64,000 nucleotides of DNA from G963708325 sp963708325. Its GTDB lineage: Bacteria; Actinomycetota; Thermoleophilia; Solirubrobacterales; 70-9. The notes beneath the pieces were generated by a model. It was not told where the DNA came from. It did not search any database and saw only the letters and a list, made by a program, of their open reading frames with translations. Made by a program: the position numbers and the translations under genes. The first letter of the stretch is position 1; every line of letters starts with the position of its first letter. Positions 39,422 through 47,848 of the stretch are shown in pieces. The stretch lies in NCBI GenBank assembly GCA_963708325.1, contig OY970203.1, positions 2,831,191 through 2,895,190 on the forward strand, written 5' to 3'.

Positions 39422-41227
39422 TTACGAGTAAAGCGCCTCGATCTCCTCCGCGTAGCGCTCCGCGATCGGCTTGCGCTTCAGCTTCATCGTCGGCGTCAGC
39501 TCGTCGCCGCCGGGCTCCCAGTCACGCGGCAGGATCGCGAAGCGCTTCACCTGCTCGACCCGCGCCAGCTGCTCGTTCGCCTGGTCGACGCCGCGCTGCA
39601 CCTCGGCGACCACGTCGGGGTTCTCCGCCAGCGCGGCAGGGTCGTCGCCGGCGCCGTGCTCCTTCCCCCACGCCCTCGCCGCCTCGGGGTCGAGGGTGAG
39701 CAGGGCGCTCACGTACTTGCGGCGGTCGCCGATCGCGCAGGCCTGGCTGACCAGCGGGATCTGCTTCAGCTTGGCCTCGATGTTGGCCGGCGACATGTTC
39801 TTGCCGGCGGCGTTGATGATCAGCTCCTTCTTGCGGTCGACGATCCTCAGGTAGCCGTCGTCGTCGAACTCGCCGATGTCGCCGGTGCGCAGAAAGCCGT
39901 CCTCGGTGAGCGCCTCCGCCGTCTTGTCGGGCAGGTTGCGGTAGCCCTTCATCACCACGGGCCCCTTGATCAGCACCTCGCCGTCGTCGGCGAGCTTGAT
40001 CTCGCACCCAGGCGCGGCGGGCCCGACGGTGCCGATCTTGATCCGCTCCGGCGGGTTGCAGGTGCCCGCCCCGGTGGTCTCCGACATCCCCCACAGCTCG
40101 GCGAGCGGGATTCCGAGGGCGTGGAAGAACTCGATCACCTCCGGCGGCGTGGGCGCCGCGCCGACGTTGCAAGCCTCGATCTCGTCGAGGCCGAGCTGGC
40201 GGCGCAGACGGGAGAACATCTCTCCCTCGGCGGCGGCGACGTGGCGCGCGAGCTCCTCCGGGACAGGCTCGCCCGCCTGCTCGAGCCGGACCTTCTCGAT
40301 CGCGGCGGCGAGCGCCGCCTCGGCCTGCTCGCGCTCTTCCGGGGGCGCCTGGGCGAGCACCTGCTCAAGCCCGGCCTTGAGCTTCTCCCAGATCCGCGGG
40401 ACTGCGAAGAACCACGTGGGCTGGACCTCCGGCAGGACTTCCAGCACCTGCCGCGCGTCCGGGCAGCAGGTGACGGTGAAGCCACACAGCATCGGCAGGT
40501 AGTGGCTGACGTTGCGCTCGGCGACGTGCGCCATCGGCAGGTAGGAGACGATCCTGCCTCCGGAGGGGAACTGGATCAGCTCGTCGTAGGAGCGACAGGT
40601 CTCGCACATGTTGCCGTGGGTGATCTGGACGCCCTTCGGGGGCCCCGTCGTACCCGACGTGTAGATCAGCGTCAGGACGTCGTCGGGCTCCACGGCGCGC
40701 CAGGCCGCGTCGAAGTCGAACTCCTGATCGCCGCTCGCGGCGAGGTCGTCCAGCGACATCGTCCCGTCGGAGGGGTCGCCGTCGACGACGACGACGTGCT
40801 CGAGTCCCGGCACCGCGTCGCGTGCGGCCAGGATGCGGTCGCAGAATGCCTGCTCGGTTATCGCCACGCGGGCCCCGGCGTCGGTGACGAGGTGCTCGAT
40901 CTGCTCGGGCGAGTATGTGTTGTAGATCGAGAACGGGGTCGCTCCGAGGTGCATCACGGCGGCGTCGGCGAGATGGAACTCGGGCCGGTTGACCAGCATC
41001 AGCGCCACGGTGTCGCCGCTCGATACGCCGAGCGCGGCGAGGCCCGCGGCCAGCTCGCGCACACGCGCGGCGTATTCGCCCCAGGTGAGGGAGACCGAGT
41101 CGTCGCGGGTGCGGATCGCCACCCAGTCCGGATGGGCGTCGGCGGTTGCCTGAAACGCCTCGCACACCGTGCTCGATCCCAGCCCGACGGGGCGCTCGGT
41201 CGCCCTCTGCGCAGTCGTGCTCTCCAT
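39422..41227 (-). CDS. Long-chain acyl-CoA synthetase (AMP-forming)
   Basis: ANL superfamily: the P-loop LIYTSGTTGPPKGVQITHGN, ELWGMSETTGAGT, and the hinge GFLRTGDIGEFDDDGYLRIVDRKKELI are all present, with GKNMSPANIE. It activates fatty acids to acyl-CoA through an acyl-adenylate. 601 residues, of the FadD15/LACS size class. It could supply acyl-CoA to the WS/DGAT enzyme elsewhere in the window. It lies downstream of rseP in the same direction (35-base gap). Confidence 0.95.
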   Translation of the reverse strand: MESTTAQRATERPVGLGSSTVCEAFQATADAHPDWVAIRTRDDSVSLTWGEYAARVRELAAGLAALGVSSGDTVALMLVNRPEFHLADAAVMHLGATPFSIYNTYSPEQIEHLVTDAGARVAITEQAFCDRILAARDAVPGLEHVVVVDGDPSDGTMSLDDLAASGDQEFDFDAAWRAVEPDDVLTLIYTSGTTGPPKGVQITHGNMCETCRSYDELIQFPSGGRIVSYLPMAHVAERNVSHYLPMLCGFTVTCCPDARQVLEVLPEVQPTWFFAVPRIWEKLKAGLEQVLAQAPPEEREQAEAALAAAIEKVRLEQAGEPVPEELARHVAAAEGEMFSRLRRQLGLDEIEACNVGAAPTPPEVIEFFHALGIPLAELWGMSETTGAGTCNPPERIKIGTVGPAAPGCEIKLADDGEVLIKGPVVMKGYRNLPDKTAEALTEDGFLRTGDIGEFDDDGYLRIVDRKKELIINAAGKNMSPANIEAKLKQIPLVSQACAIGDRRKYVSALLTLDPEAARAWGKEHGAGDDPAALAENPDVVAEVQRGVDQANEQLARVEQVKRFAILPRDWEPGGDELTPTMKLKRKPIAERYAEEIEALYS

Positions 41228-41262
41228 CCCGGGAAAAGCCTACCCCGACAGCGCCCGCTCGG

Positions 41263-42330
41263 TCAGCGGGTCTGGAAGCCGCCGCCGGTGAGGCGACCGA
41301 GGTCGTTCGAGAGCCCGATGAAGAAGATGAAGATCACGAGCACGAAGCCGATCGCGCCGGCGCGCTCCATCACGCTGAACGGAACCGGGCGTCCGCGCAC
41401 CTTCTCCACCAGGCTCCAGAAGATGTGGCCGCCGTCGAGCGGCAGGAACGGGAACAGGTTGATCACGGCCAGGGACAGGGAGATGATCGCGATCAGGAAG
41501 AGGGCCTCGCGGGCGCTGAACTCGATCGCCTGGCGCGTCACCTCGTAGCCGCCCACCACCCCGCTGACCTGCTTTCGCTGCTGCGGCTCGAACAGCCTGG
41601 CGACCACGCTCACCGTCTTGCTGCTGACCTGCCACATGATGCTGGCCGAGGTGCTCGCGGCACCCGCGATCGAGGGATCCAGGGGCCGCGTGCGAAAGCG
41701 AAAGCCGAGCCTGTGACGACCGACGCCGGCGTCGTAGACGGGCCGGATCACGAACGTCCGCAGCCTGCCGTCGCGCTCCACGGTCACCCGCGCCGCCGTG
41801 GCGGAGCGGCAGCCGTCGGTCTGCTTGCCGGGACACCGATGGCTGTTGATCCGGTCCGCCAGGGCGATCTGGTCGCCGGTGCGCCCGTCCACCGAGACGA
41901 TCCGGTCGCCCGGGCGCAGGACCCCGTGTGCGGGGGCATCGCGGTCGATCCGCGAGACGCGCTTGGTGGCCTCCTGCAGGCCGAACGAGAGTGCGAACAG
42001 GAGCACGAACGCGATCAGCAGGTTCATCGCCGGCCCGGCCGCGATCACGACGATCCGCTTCCAGACCGGCTGGTGGTAGTAGGCACGCGGGGCCACCTCC
42101 GGCGGGATCTCCTCCTCGGGGTTCATGCCGGTGATCTTCACGAAGCCTCCCAGGGGGATCGCTCCGATCCCGTACTCGGTCTCGCCGCGCCGGCGGCTGA
42201 CGAGCTTGGGCGGGAAGAAGAGGAAGAAGCGCTCGACGCGCATCCCGGTCGCCTTGGCCATCAGGAAGTGGCCGAACTCGTGCAGGATGATCAGCACCGC
42301 GAAGCCGGCGAAGGCAAGGGCCCAGCTCAC
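41263..42330 (-). CDS. rseP: Site-2 protease, RseP/Rip1 family
   Basis: Intramembrane zinc protease: HEFGH in the first membrane helix, one PDZ domain (VLRPGDRIVSVDGRTGDQI) and the second metal/active-site motif FPFLPLDGGHIF near the C-terminus. Such proteases cut transmembrane anti-sigma factors and signal-peptide remnants. The GTG at 42330 overlaps the dxr stop by 4 bases. A candidate client in this window is the single-pass anti-sigma-like protein at 21247, but that link is speculation. Confidence 0.95.
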   Translation of the reverse strand: MSWALAFAGFAVLIILHEFGHFLMAKATGMRVERFFLFFPPKLVSRRRGETEYGIGAIPLGGFVKITGMNPEEEIPPEVAPRAYYHQPVWKRIVVIAAGPAMNLLIAFVLLFALSFGLQEATKRVSRIDRDAPAHGVLRPGDRIVSVDGRTGDQIALADRINSHRCPGKQTDGCRSATAARVTVERDGRLRTFVIRPVYDAGVGRHRLGFRFRTRPLDPSIAGAASTSASIMWQVSSKTVSVVARLFEPQQRKQVSGVVGGYEVTRQAIEFSAREALFLIAIISLSLAVINLFPFLPLDGGHIFWSLVEKVRGRPVPFSVMERAGAIGFVLVIFIFFIGLSNDLGRLTGGGFQTR

Positions 42331-43472
42331 GCCACCGCCATCCCCTCGATCAGCCCGGCAGCATGCTCGCGTGCCGCCGCGTCGGCGGCGAAGACGTCTT
42401 CGAAGTGGGCGAGCGGCCGGGCCGGGAGCGCCTCCAGGGCGGCGGCCACGATCTCGGCGATCCCGGTGAATTCGATCGCCCCGTCGAGGAAGGCCGCAAC
42501 GGCGACCTCGTTCGAGGCGTTCAGCACGCAGGGGGCGGTGCCGCCGGACTCGCCCGCCTCGCGAGCAAGGCGCAGGCAGGGGAATGCGTCGGTGTCGGGC
42601 GTCTCGAAGCTCAGCTCGCCCACCGCGGCGAGGTCGAGGGTGGGAACGGCGACGTCGGCACGCTCGGGATGGTTGAGCGCGTACGAGATCGGGACGCGCA
42701 TGTCCGGGTAGCCGAGGTGGGCCAGCGTCGAGCCGTCGTTGAGGTGGACGAGCGCGTGGACGATCGACTGGGGGTGCACGACGACGTCGATGCGGTCGTA
42801 GGCGACGCCGAACAGGTGGTGGGCCTCGATCAGCTCGAGCCCCTTGTTCAGCAGCGTGGCGGAGTCGATCGTGATCTTTCCGCCCATCTTCCAGGTCGGG
42901 TGGGCGAGCGCCTGCTCGCGGGTCACCCCGGAGAGGTCGCTGCGACCGCGGAAAGGCCCCCCGGACGCGGTCAGGACGAGTCGCTCCACGCTGCCCGGCG
43001 GCTCGGCGCCGATCAGCTGGAAGAGCGCCGAGTGCTCGGAGTCGACCGGGATGATCCGGCTGCCCGTCGCCTCCGCCAGCGCCGTGACCAGCTCGCCGCC
43101 CACGACCAGGCTCTCCTTGTTGGCCAGGGCCACGTCGATGCCCTCGCTGAGCGCGACGATGGTCGCCCCCAGGCCCGCCGCGCCGAGGATCGCGTTGAGC
43201 ACGAGGTCGGCGTCGCTGGATGCGACCAGCTCGCGTATGCCCTGCTCGCCCGCCAGCACCCGCCCGCTCCAGCCGGCCGCCGCGCGCTCGGCCGCCTCGG
43301 CATCGGCAAGCGCGACCGCCGGGACGCCGTGCCGGCCCGCCTGGGCCACCACCTCGTCGGCGTTGCGGTCGGCGGACAGGCCGACGACCTGGAGCTCGCG
43401 AGACCCGGCGCAGATCTCCAGCGCCTGGGTGCCGATCGACCCGGTCGAGCCGAGAATCAGCAGCTTCTTCAT
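42327..43472 (-). CDS. dxr: 1-deoxy-D-xylulose 5-phosphate reductoisomerase
   Basis: N-terminal NADPH motif LGSTGSIGTQALE, metal and substrate loop VDSEHSALFQ, then TASGGPF and the PTWKMGGKITIDSATLLNKGLE-type block (about residues 190-215). It makes MEP from DXP, the first committed step of the non-mevalonate pathway. 381 residues. Coupled to rseP, and separated from cdsA by the antisense nfo gene. Confidence 0.97.
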   Translation of the reverse strand: MKKLLILGSTGSIGTQALEICAGSRELQVVGLSADRNADEVVAQAGRHGVPAVALADAEAAERAAAGWSGRVLAGEQGIRELVASSDADLVLNAILGAAGLGATIVALSEGIDVALANKESLVVGGELVTALAEATGSRIIPVDSEHSALFQLIGAEPPGSVERLVLTASGGPFRGRSDLSGVTREQALAHPTWKMGGKITIDSATLLNKGLELIEAHHLFGVAYDRIDVVVHPQSIVHALVHLNDGSTLAHLGYPDMRVPISYALNHPERADVAVPTLDLAAVGELSFETPDTDAFPCLRLAREAGESGGTAPCVLNASNEVAVAAFLDGAIEFTGIAEIVAAALEALPARPLAHFEDVFAADAAAREHAAGLIEGMAVA

Positions 43473-43513
43473 CCCGACGCAGTGTAGGGACGGGCTCGCG
43501 GTCCTCCGCGGCC

Positions 43514-44317
43514 ATGGCTACCCTCGCACGCGTGCCAGCCCGCCGGCCACTTGTTGGGGCCCACGTCGGCCCGGAGCGCCCGCTCGCGGCCGCGTCTGCG
43601 CTCGGCGCTGACTGTGTGCAGGTCTTTCTGTCCGATCCCCAGGGCTGGAAGAAGCCACCGCCGCGCGCCGACGCGGCGGAGCTCCGGGACTCGGGCGTGC
43701 CCGTGTACGTGCACGCCCCCTACCTGGTGAACGTCTGCTCGCCGAGGAACAACGTCCGCTACGGGTCCCGCAAGATCCTCCAGCAGACCTGCGAGGCGGC
43801 GGCCGAGATCGGCGCCGTCGCAGTGATCGTCCACGCGGGCCACGCCGAGGACGGTGTGGACGCCGGCTTCGGCCGCTGGGCGCGCACCCTGGAGATGCTC
43901 GAGAGCGAGGTCCCGCTCTACATCGAGAACACGGCCGGCGGCGAGAACGCCGTCGGCCGCCGCTTCGACGCCCTCGCCCGCCTCTGGGAAACGATCGCCG
44001 GCTCCGGCGCGGGGAACAAGGTCGGCTTCTGCTTCGACACCTGCCACGCGCACGCAGCCGGCGAGGACCTCTCGGACGCCGTCGACCGCGTGCTCGCCAT
44101 CGTCGGCGAGATCGACCTCCTGCACGCAAACGACTCGCGCGATCCGCCCGGCACCGGCGCCGACCGGCACGCGAACCTGGGCAGCGGCGAGATCGCGGTC
44201 GAGGACCTGCGGGAGATGATCGGCGCCGCCGGCCCGCCGGTGGTGGTAGAGACGCCCGGCGCGCGCCAGGCGATGCGCGCCGACCTCGCCTTCGTGCGCG
44301 ACGCGCTGGCTCAGTAG
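43514..44317 (+). CDS. nfo: Endonuclease IV (AP endonuclease)
   Basis: AP endonuclease 2 TIM barrel with metal ligands visible in VYVHAPYLVNV, IVHAGH, LYIENTAGG, FCFDTCHAHAAG and HANDSRDPPGTGADRHANLGSGEI. It incises DNA at abasic sites in base excision repair. ATG at 43514, 41 bases from the divergent dxr start; an in-frame GTG at 43532 is an alternative. Its last 7 bases overlap the convergent cdsA stop, so it sits as an antisense insert in the lipid/isoprenoid cluster. Confidence 0.95.
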   Translation: MATLARVPARRPLVGAHVGPERPLAAASALGADCVQVFLSDPQGWKKPPPRADAAELRDSGVPVYVHAPYLVNVCSPRNNVRYGSRKILQQTCEAAAEIGAVAVIVHAGHAEDGVDAGFGRWARTLEMLESEVPLYIENTAGGENAVGRRFDALARLWETIAGSGAGNKVGFCFDTCHAHAAGEDLSDAVDRVLAIVGEIDLLHANDSRDPPGTGADRHANLGSGEIAVEDLREMIGAAGPPVVVETPGARQAMRADLAFVRDALAQ

Positions 44318-45195
44318 ACCAGGGCGACCGACAGGTAGTAGGCGACGACGACGGTGAAGAGGACGGCGTCGAGGCGGTCGATCAGGCCCCCGTGGGGCCC
44401 GAAGATCGCGCCGGTGTCCTTCACCTCGAGGTCGCGCTTGACCATCGAGGCGAACAGGTCGCCGACCGGGGCGATGGCGGCGACCGCCGCCCCGATCACG
44501 AGGGCGTCGGCCCCGCTCAGCCAGTCCTGGTAGAGCCCGGCGAACCAGAATGCGAGGGTCCCCCCGGCGAAGCCGATCACCAGGCCCGCGAGCGTCTTGT
44601 TCGGCGAGAGCCGCGGCGTGATCCGGCGGGTGCCGAACAGGCGGCCGCCGGCGTAGGCGCAGGTGTCGCCGACGAACGTCCCGACGAGGACGTCGATCAG
44701 CAGCCCGCCCCCGTGGAAGGGCAGATCGCGCAGCAGCACCGCGTGGGCCAGCGGCAGGCCGATCCAGGCGACGCCGAAGACCGTGACCGCCATCGAGTAG
44801 GTGACGTTGCGCAGCCGCTGGCGCGCGGCCGCGGCGACGAACATCACCGGAAACGAGGCCACGAATACGAGCAGGATCTGGAAGCTGTTGCCGTAGTGGG
44901 CGGCGATCACGAGCGCCGCGACCGAGGCGAACGCCACCGGCACCACCGGTCGCGAGCGGCGCGCCATCGTGAAGAACTCGCTCAGCCCGATCCAGCCGAT
45001 CCCGATCAGGGCCAGCGCGAACACCAGACCCCCGACGGCCACGATCAGGACCGCGAACACGATCCAGGGGAGCGCCCACAGCACCCGGCGCAGGGTCTCG
45101 CCGCGGCGTCGCCGGCGGCGCTCCTGCTCCTCGGGGTCGAGGACCTGCGACGGCGTGCGCGGGCCCGTGCGCCGGCGGCGGCTTCGGCCCTCCAT
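44311..45195 (-). CDS. cdsA: Phosphatidate cytidylyltransferase
   Basis: Arg-rich N-terminal tail, about eight membrane helices, and the CDS signature near the C-terminus (GDLFASMVKRDLEVKDTGAIFGPHGGLIDRLDA-type block, about residues 245-277). It makes CDP-diacylglycerol, the donor used by the PgsA-like enzyme in this window. 294 residues. The ATG at 45195 follows the uppS stop by 5 bases. Confidence 0.95.
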   Translation of the reverse strand: MEGRSRRRRTGPRTPSQVLDPEEQERRRRRRGETLRRVLWALPWIVFAVLIVAVGGLVFALALIGIGWIGLSEFFTMARRSRPVVPVAFASVAALVIAAHYGNSFQILLVFVASFPVMFVAAAARQRLRNVTYSMAVTVFGVAWIGLPLAHAVLLRDLPFHGGGLLIDVLVGTFVGDTCAYAGGRLFGTRRITPRLSPNKTLAGLVIGFAGGTLAFWFAGLYQDWLSGADALVIGAAVAAIAPVGDLFASMVKRDLEVKDTGAIFGPHGGLIDRLDAVLFTVVVAYYLSVALVY

Positions 45196-45200
45196 CTCCC

Positions 45201-45887
45201 TCAGCGCGCCCCGAAGCGGCGCCGGCGCGCCTCGTATTCGCGCAGGGCGGCGTCGAGGTGCTCGATGTCGTAGTCGGGCCAGAGCACGTCGCTGAAGACG
45301 AGCTCGGAGTAGGCGGTCTGCCAGAGCAGGAAGTTGGACAGCCGCCGCTCGCCGCTGGTGCGGACGACGAGGTCGGGAGGCCTCATCTCGGGCGCGTACA
45401 GGCAGGCTTCGAACGCCTCCTCGCCGCCGCCCCTGTAGCGCTCGGCGGCATCGAGGATCTCGGCCCTGCCGCCGTAGTTGAACGCGACCCACAGCGCCAT
45501 CCGGTCGTTTGTCGCCGTCTCGGCCTCGGCCCAGGCCATCTTCGCGCGCAGCTCCTCGGAGACGCGCTCGCGGCGGCCGATGAAGGCCATCCGCACGCCC
45601 TCCTCGTCGAGCTCGGGCGTCTCCGATTCGATCAGCTCAGCAAACATCCGCATCAGTCCCTCGACCTCGGCCAGCGGCCGCGACCAGTTCTCGGTGGAGA
45701 ACGCGTACACGCACAGCTCGCCGATCCCGAGCCTGACCGCGTTCTTCACGGTTCGCTTCAGGGCCTGCGCTCCCTGCCTGTGGCCTTCCAGTACCGGCAG
45801 ACCGCGATCGCGCGCCCAGCGCGCGTTCCCGTCCATGATGATCGCCACGGACCGCGCGCTAGCCTCGGCGGGCGCGGGGTCGGTCAT
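45201..45887 (-). CDS. uppS: Isoprenyl transferase (undecaprenyl diphosphate synthase type)
   Basis: cis-prenyltransferase motifs: IMDGNARWARDRGLP with the catalytic Asp, CVYAFSTENWSRP, FNYGGRAEI, and the C-terminal DLVVRTSGERRLSNFLLWQ followed by WPDYD. It elongates IPP onto farnesyl-PP to make the lipid carrier for peptidoglycan. 228 residues. Adjacent to frr without a gap. Confidence 0.96.
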   Translation of the reverse strand: MTDPAPAEASARSVAIIMDGNARWARDRGLPVLEGHRQGAQALKRTVKNAVRLGIGELCVYAFSTENWSRPLAEVEGLMRMFAELIESETPELDEEGVRMAFIGRRERVSEELRAKMAWAEAETATNDRMALWVAFNYGGRAEILDAAERYRGGGEEAFEACLYAPEMRPPDLVVRTSGERRLSNFLLWQTAYSELVFSDVLWPDYDIEHLDAALREYEARRRRFGAR

Positions 45888-46445
45888 CTAGACCTCGAGG
45901 ATCTCTTCTTCTTTGCCCTTGAGCAACGAGTCGATCTCGCCGGTCGCCTCGTCGGTCAGTTTCTGCAGCTCGGACTCGGCCCGACGCTCGTCGTCCTCGC
46001 CCGCCTCGCCCTCCTTCTTCAGCTCGCGAAGGTCGTGCATGACGTCGCGGCGGATGTTGCGGACGGCCACCCTGCCCTCCTCGGCCACGCCGTGGACGAC
46101 CTTCACCAGGTCCTTGCGGCGCTCCTCGGTCAGCTCGGGGATCGTCAGCCTGATCACGTTGCCGTCGTTGTTCGGAGTGAGGCCGAGGTCGGACTCCATG
46201 ATCGCCTTCTCGATCGCCGAGATCGAGGACTTGTCGTACGGCGTCACGGTCAGCAGGCGGGCGTCGGCGGTGGACACCTGGGCGATCTGCTTGAGCGGGG
46301 TCTCGGTGCCGTAGTAGTCCACGTCCACCCGATCGAGCAGGTGCGGCGAGGCCCGTCCGGTGCGCACCGTGGCGAGCTCGTTTCGGGTGGCCTCGACCGA
46401 CTTCCCCATGCGCATGCGGGCGTCGGCTAGGAAGTCATCGATCAT
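45888..46445 (-). CDS. frr: Ribosome recycling factor
   Basis: 185 residues, the standard length. N-terminal helix MGKSVEATRNELATVRTGRASPHLLD, the domain II strand YYGTETPLKQIAQVS, and C-terminal helices with EERRKDLVK and AVRNIRRDVMHDL. It splits post-termination ribosomes with EF-G. Its start overlaps the pyrH stop by 4 bases (ATGA). Confidence 0.97.
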   Translation of the reverse strand: MIDDFLADARMRMGKSVEATRNELATVRTGRASPHLLDRVDVDYYGTETPLKQIAQVSTADARLLTVTPYDKSSISAIEKAIMESDLGLTPNNDGNVIRLTIPELTEERRKDLVKVVHGVAEEGRVAVRNIRRDVMHDLRELKKEGEAGEDDERRAESELQKLTDEATGEIDSLLKGKEEEILEV

Positions 46446-47233
46446 GGCCGCTCGGCGGTCGCCCCCTGCGCCCGCTCCGGGACCGCCGGCCGGGCTTCGG
46501 ATGACACCAAGGTACCCACCCTCTCTCCGCTGACGATCCTATCTATGTTGCGCTCCTCCGCCATGTTGAAGACGTAGATCGGCAGGCTGTTGTCCATGCA
46601 CAGCGAGAGCGCCGTGGAGTCCATCACCCGCAGGCCCCGCTCGATCGCCTCGCGGTGGGTGATCTCGGGAAGGAACCTGGCGTCGGGCTCGACCAGCGGG
46701 TCGGCGTCGTAGACGCCCTCGACCCCGTTCTTCGCCATCAGGATCGCCTCGGCGTGGATCTCCAGCGCGCGCAGCGCGGCCGCGGTGTCGGTGGTGAAGA
46801 ACGGGTTGCCCGTGCCGGCCGCGAAGATCACGATTCGTTCCTTCTCCAGATGGCGCATCGCCCGGCGGCGGATGTAGGGCTCGGCGACCTCGGTTACCGT
46901 GATCGCCGAGAGCACCCGGGTGTGGACGCCGACCTTCTCCAGCGCGTCCTGGAGGGTGAGCGCGTTCAGCACCGTCGCCAGCATCCCCATGTAGTCGCCG
47001 GTGGCGCGATCCATGCCCTGCGCGGCGCCCTCCAGCCCCCGGTAGATGTTGCCCGCCCCGACCACGATGGCGACCTCGACGCCGCGAGCGTGCACGTCGC
47101 GGATCTGACGGGCGAGCTTCTCGATCTGCGCCGGGTCGGTGCCGTACTCCAGGTCGCCCATCAGCGCCTCGCCCGAGAGCTTCAGCAGGACCCGCCTGAA
47201 GCGGGGAGCGGGCTCGGCGGCAAGGGCGGCCAC
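46442..47233 (-). CDS. pyrH: UMP kinase
   Basis: Bacterial-type amino-acid-kinase fold: VLLKLSGEALMG, VVGAGNIYRG, DYMGMLATVLNALTLQDALE, FAAGTGNPFFTTDTAAALRA, MAKNGVEGVYDADP. It phosphorylates UMP to UDP. 263 residues, with a C-terminal extension of about 20 hydrophilic residues beyond the family end. Lies between tsf and frr as in most bacteria. Confidence 0.97.
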   Translation of the reverse strand: MAALAAEPAPRFRRVLLKLSGEALMGDLEYGTDPAQIEKLARQIRDVHARGVEVAIVVGAGNIYRGLEGAAQGMDRATGDYMGMLATVLNALTLQDALEKVGVHTRVLSAITVTEVAEPYIRRRAMRHLEKERIVIFAAGTGNPFFTTDTAAALRALEIHAEAILMAKNGVEGVYDADPLVEPDARFLPEITHREAIERGLRVMDSTALSLCMDNSLPIYVFNMAEERNIDRIVSGERVGTLVSSEARPAVPERAQGATAERP

Positions 47234-47236
47234 GCG

Positions 47237-47848
47237 CTACTCCTCCTCGCCCACCTCGTAGCGGACGAAGCGCGCGATGCGTACGTTCTCGCCCGTCTTG
47301 GCGGCCAGCTCGGCCCGCATCTCCTCGATCGTCTTGGCGCCGTGCTTGTCGCGGTTGGCGTGCTCCTGGTCGAGCAGGCTGACCTCGCTGGTCCACCTCG
47401 CGAGCTGGCCCTCGACGATCTTGGCGACGACGTCGTCGGGCTTGCCGTCCTCGCGCGCCTTGCGCTCGAGCACCCTGCGCTCCGCCTCGCGCTCCTCCGC
47501 GGGCACGTCATCGGCAGACACGTAGATGGGCGCGAGCGCGGCGACGTGTAGGGCCACCTCCCGAGCGAACTCCGCGAAGTCCTCGTTGCGCGCCACGAAG
47601 TCGGTCTCGCACTGGACCTCGACGAGCACGCCGACCCTGCCGGTGGCGTGGATGTAGGAGGCGACGACGCCCTCGTCGGTGCCCCGCCCGCTGCGCTTGG
47701 CGGCCGAGGCCTGGCCCTTGACGCGCAGGATCTCGACGGCGGCGTCCATGTCGCCGCCGGCCTCCTCGAGGGCGGCCTTGCAATCCATGAACCCGGCGTG
47801 TGTGCGGTCGCGCAGCGCCTTCACGTCGGCGGCGCTGACCGCGCTCAT
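47237..47848 (-). CDS. tsf: Translation elongation factor Ts
   Basis: N-terminal UBA-like module VKALRDRTHAGFMDCKAALEEAGGD, the GTPase-contact motif CETDFVARNEDF, and a short C-terminal domain. 203 residues: the compact form with one core subdomain. It exchanges GDP for GTP on EF-Tu. The ATG at 47848 overlaps the rpsB stop (ATGA). Confidence 0.97.
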   Translation of the reverse strand: MSAVSAADVKALRDRTHAGFMDCKAALEEAGGDMDAAVEILRVKGQASAAKRSGRGTDEGVVASYIHATGRVGVLVEVQCETDFVARNEDFAEFAREVALHVAALAPIYVSADDVPAEEREAERRVLERKAREDGKPDDVVAKIVEGQLARWTSEVSLLDQEHANRDKHGAKTIEEMRAELAAKTGENVRIARFVRYEVGEEE

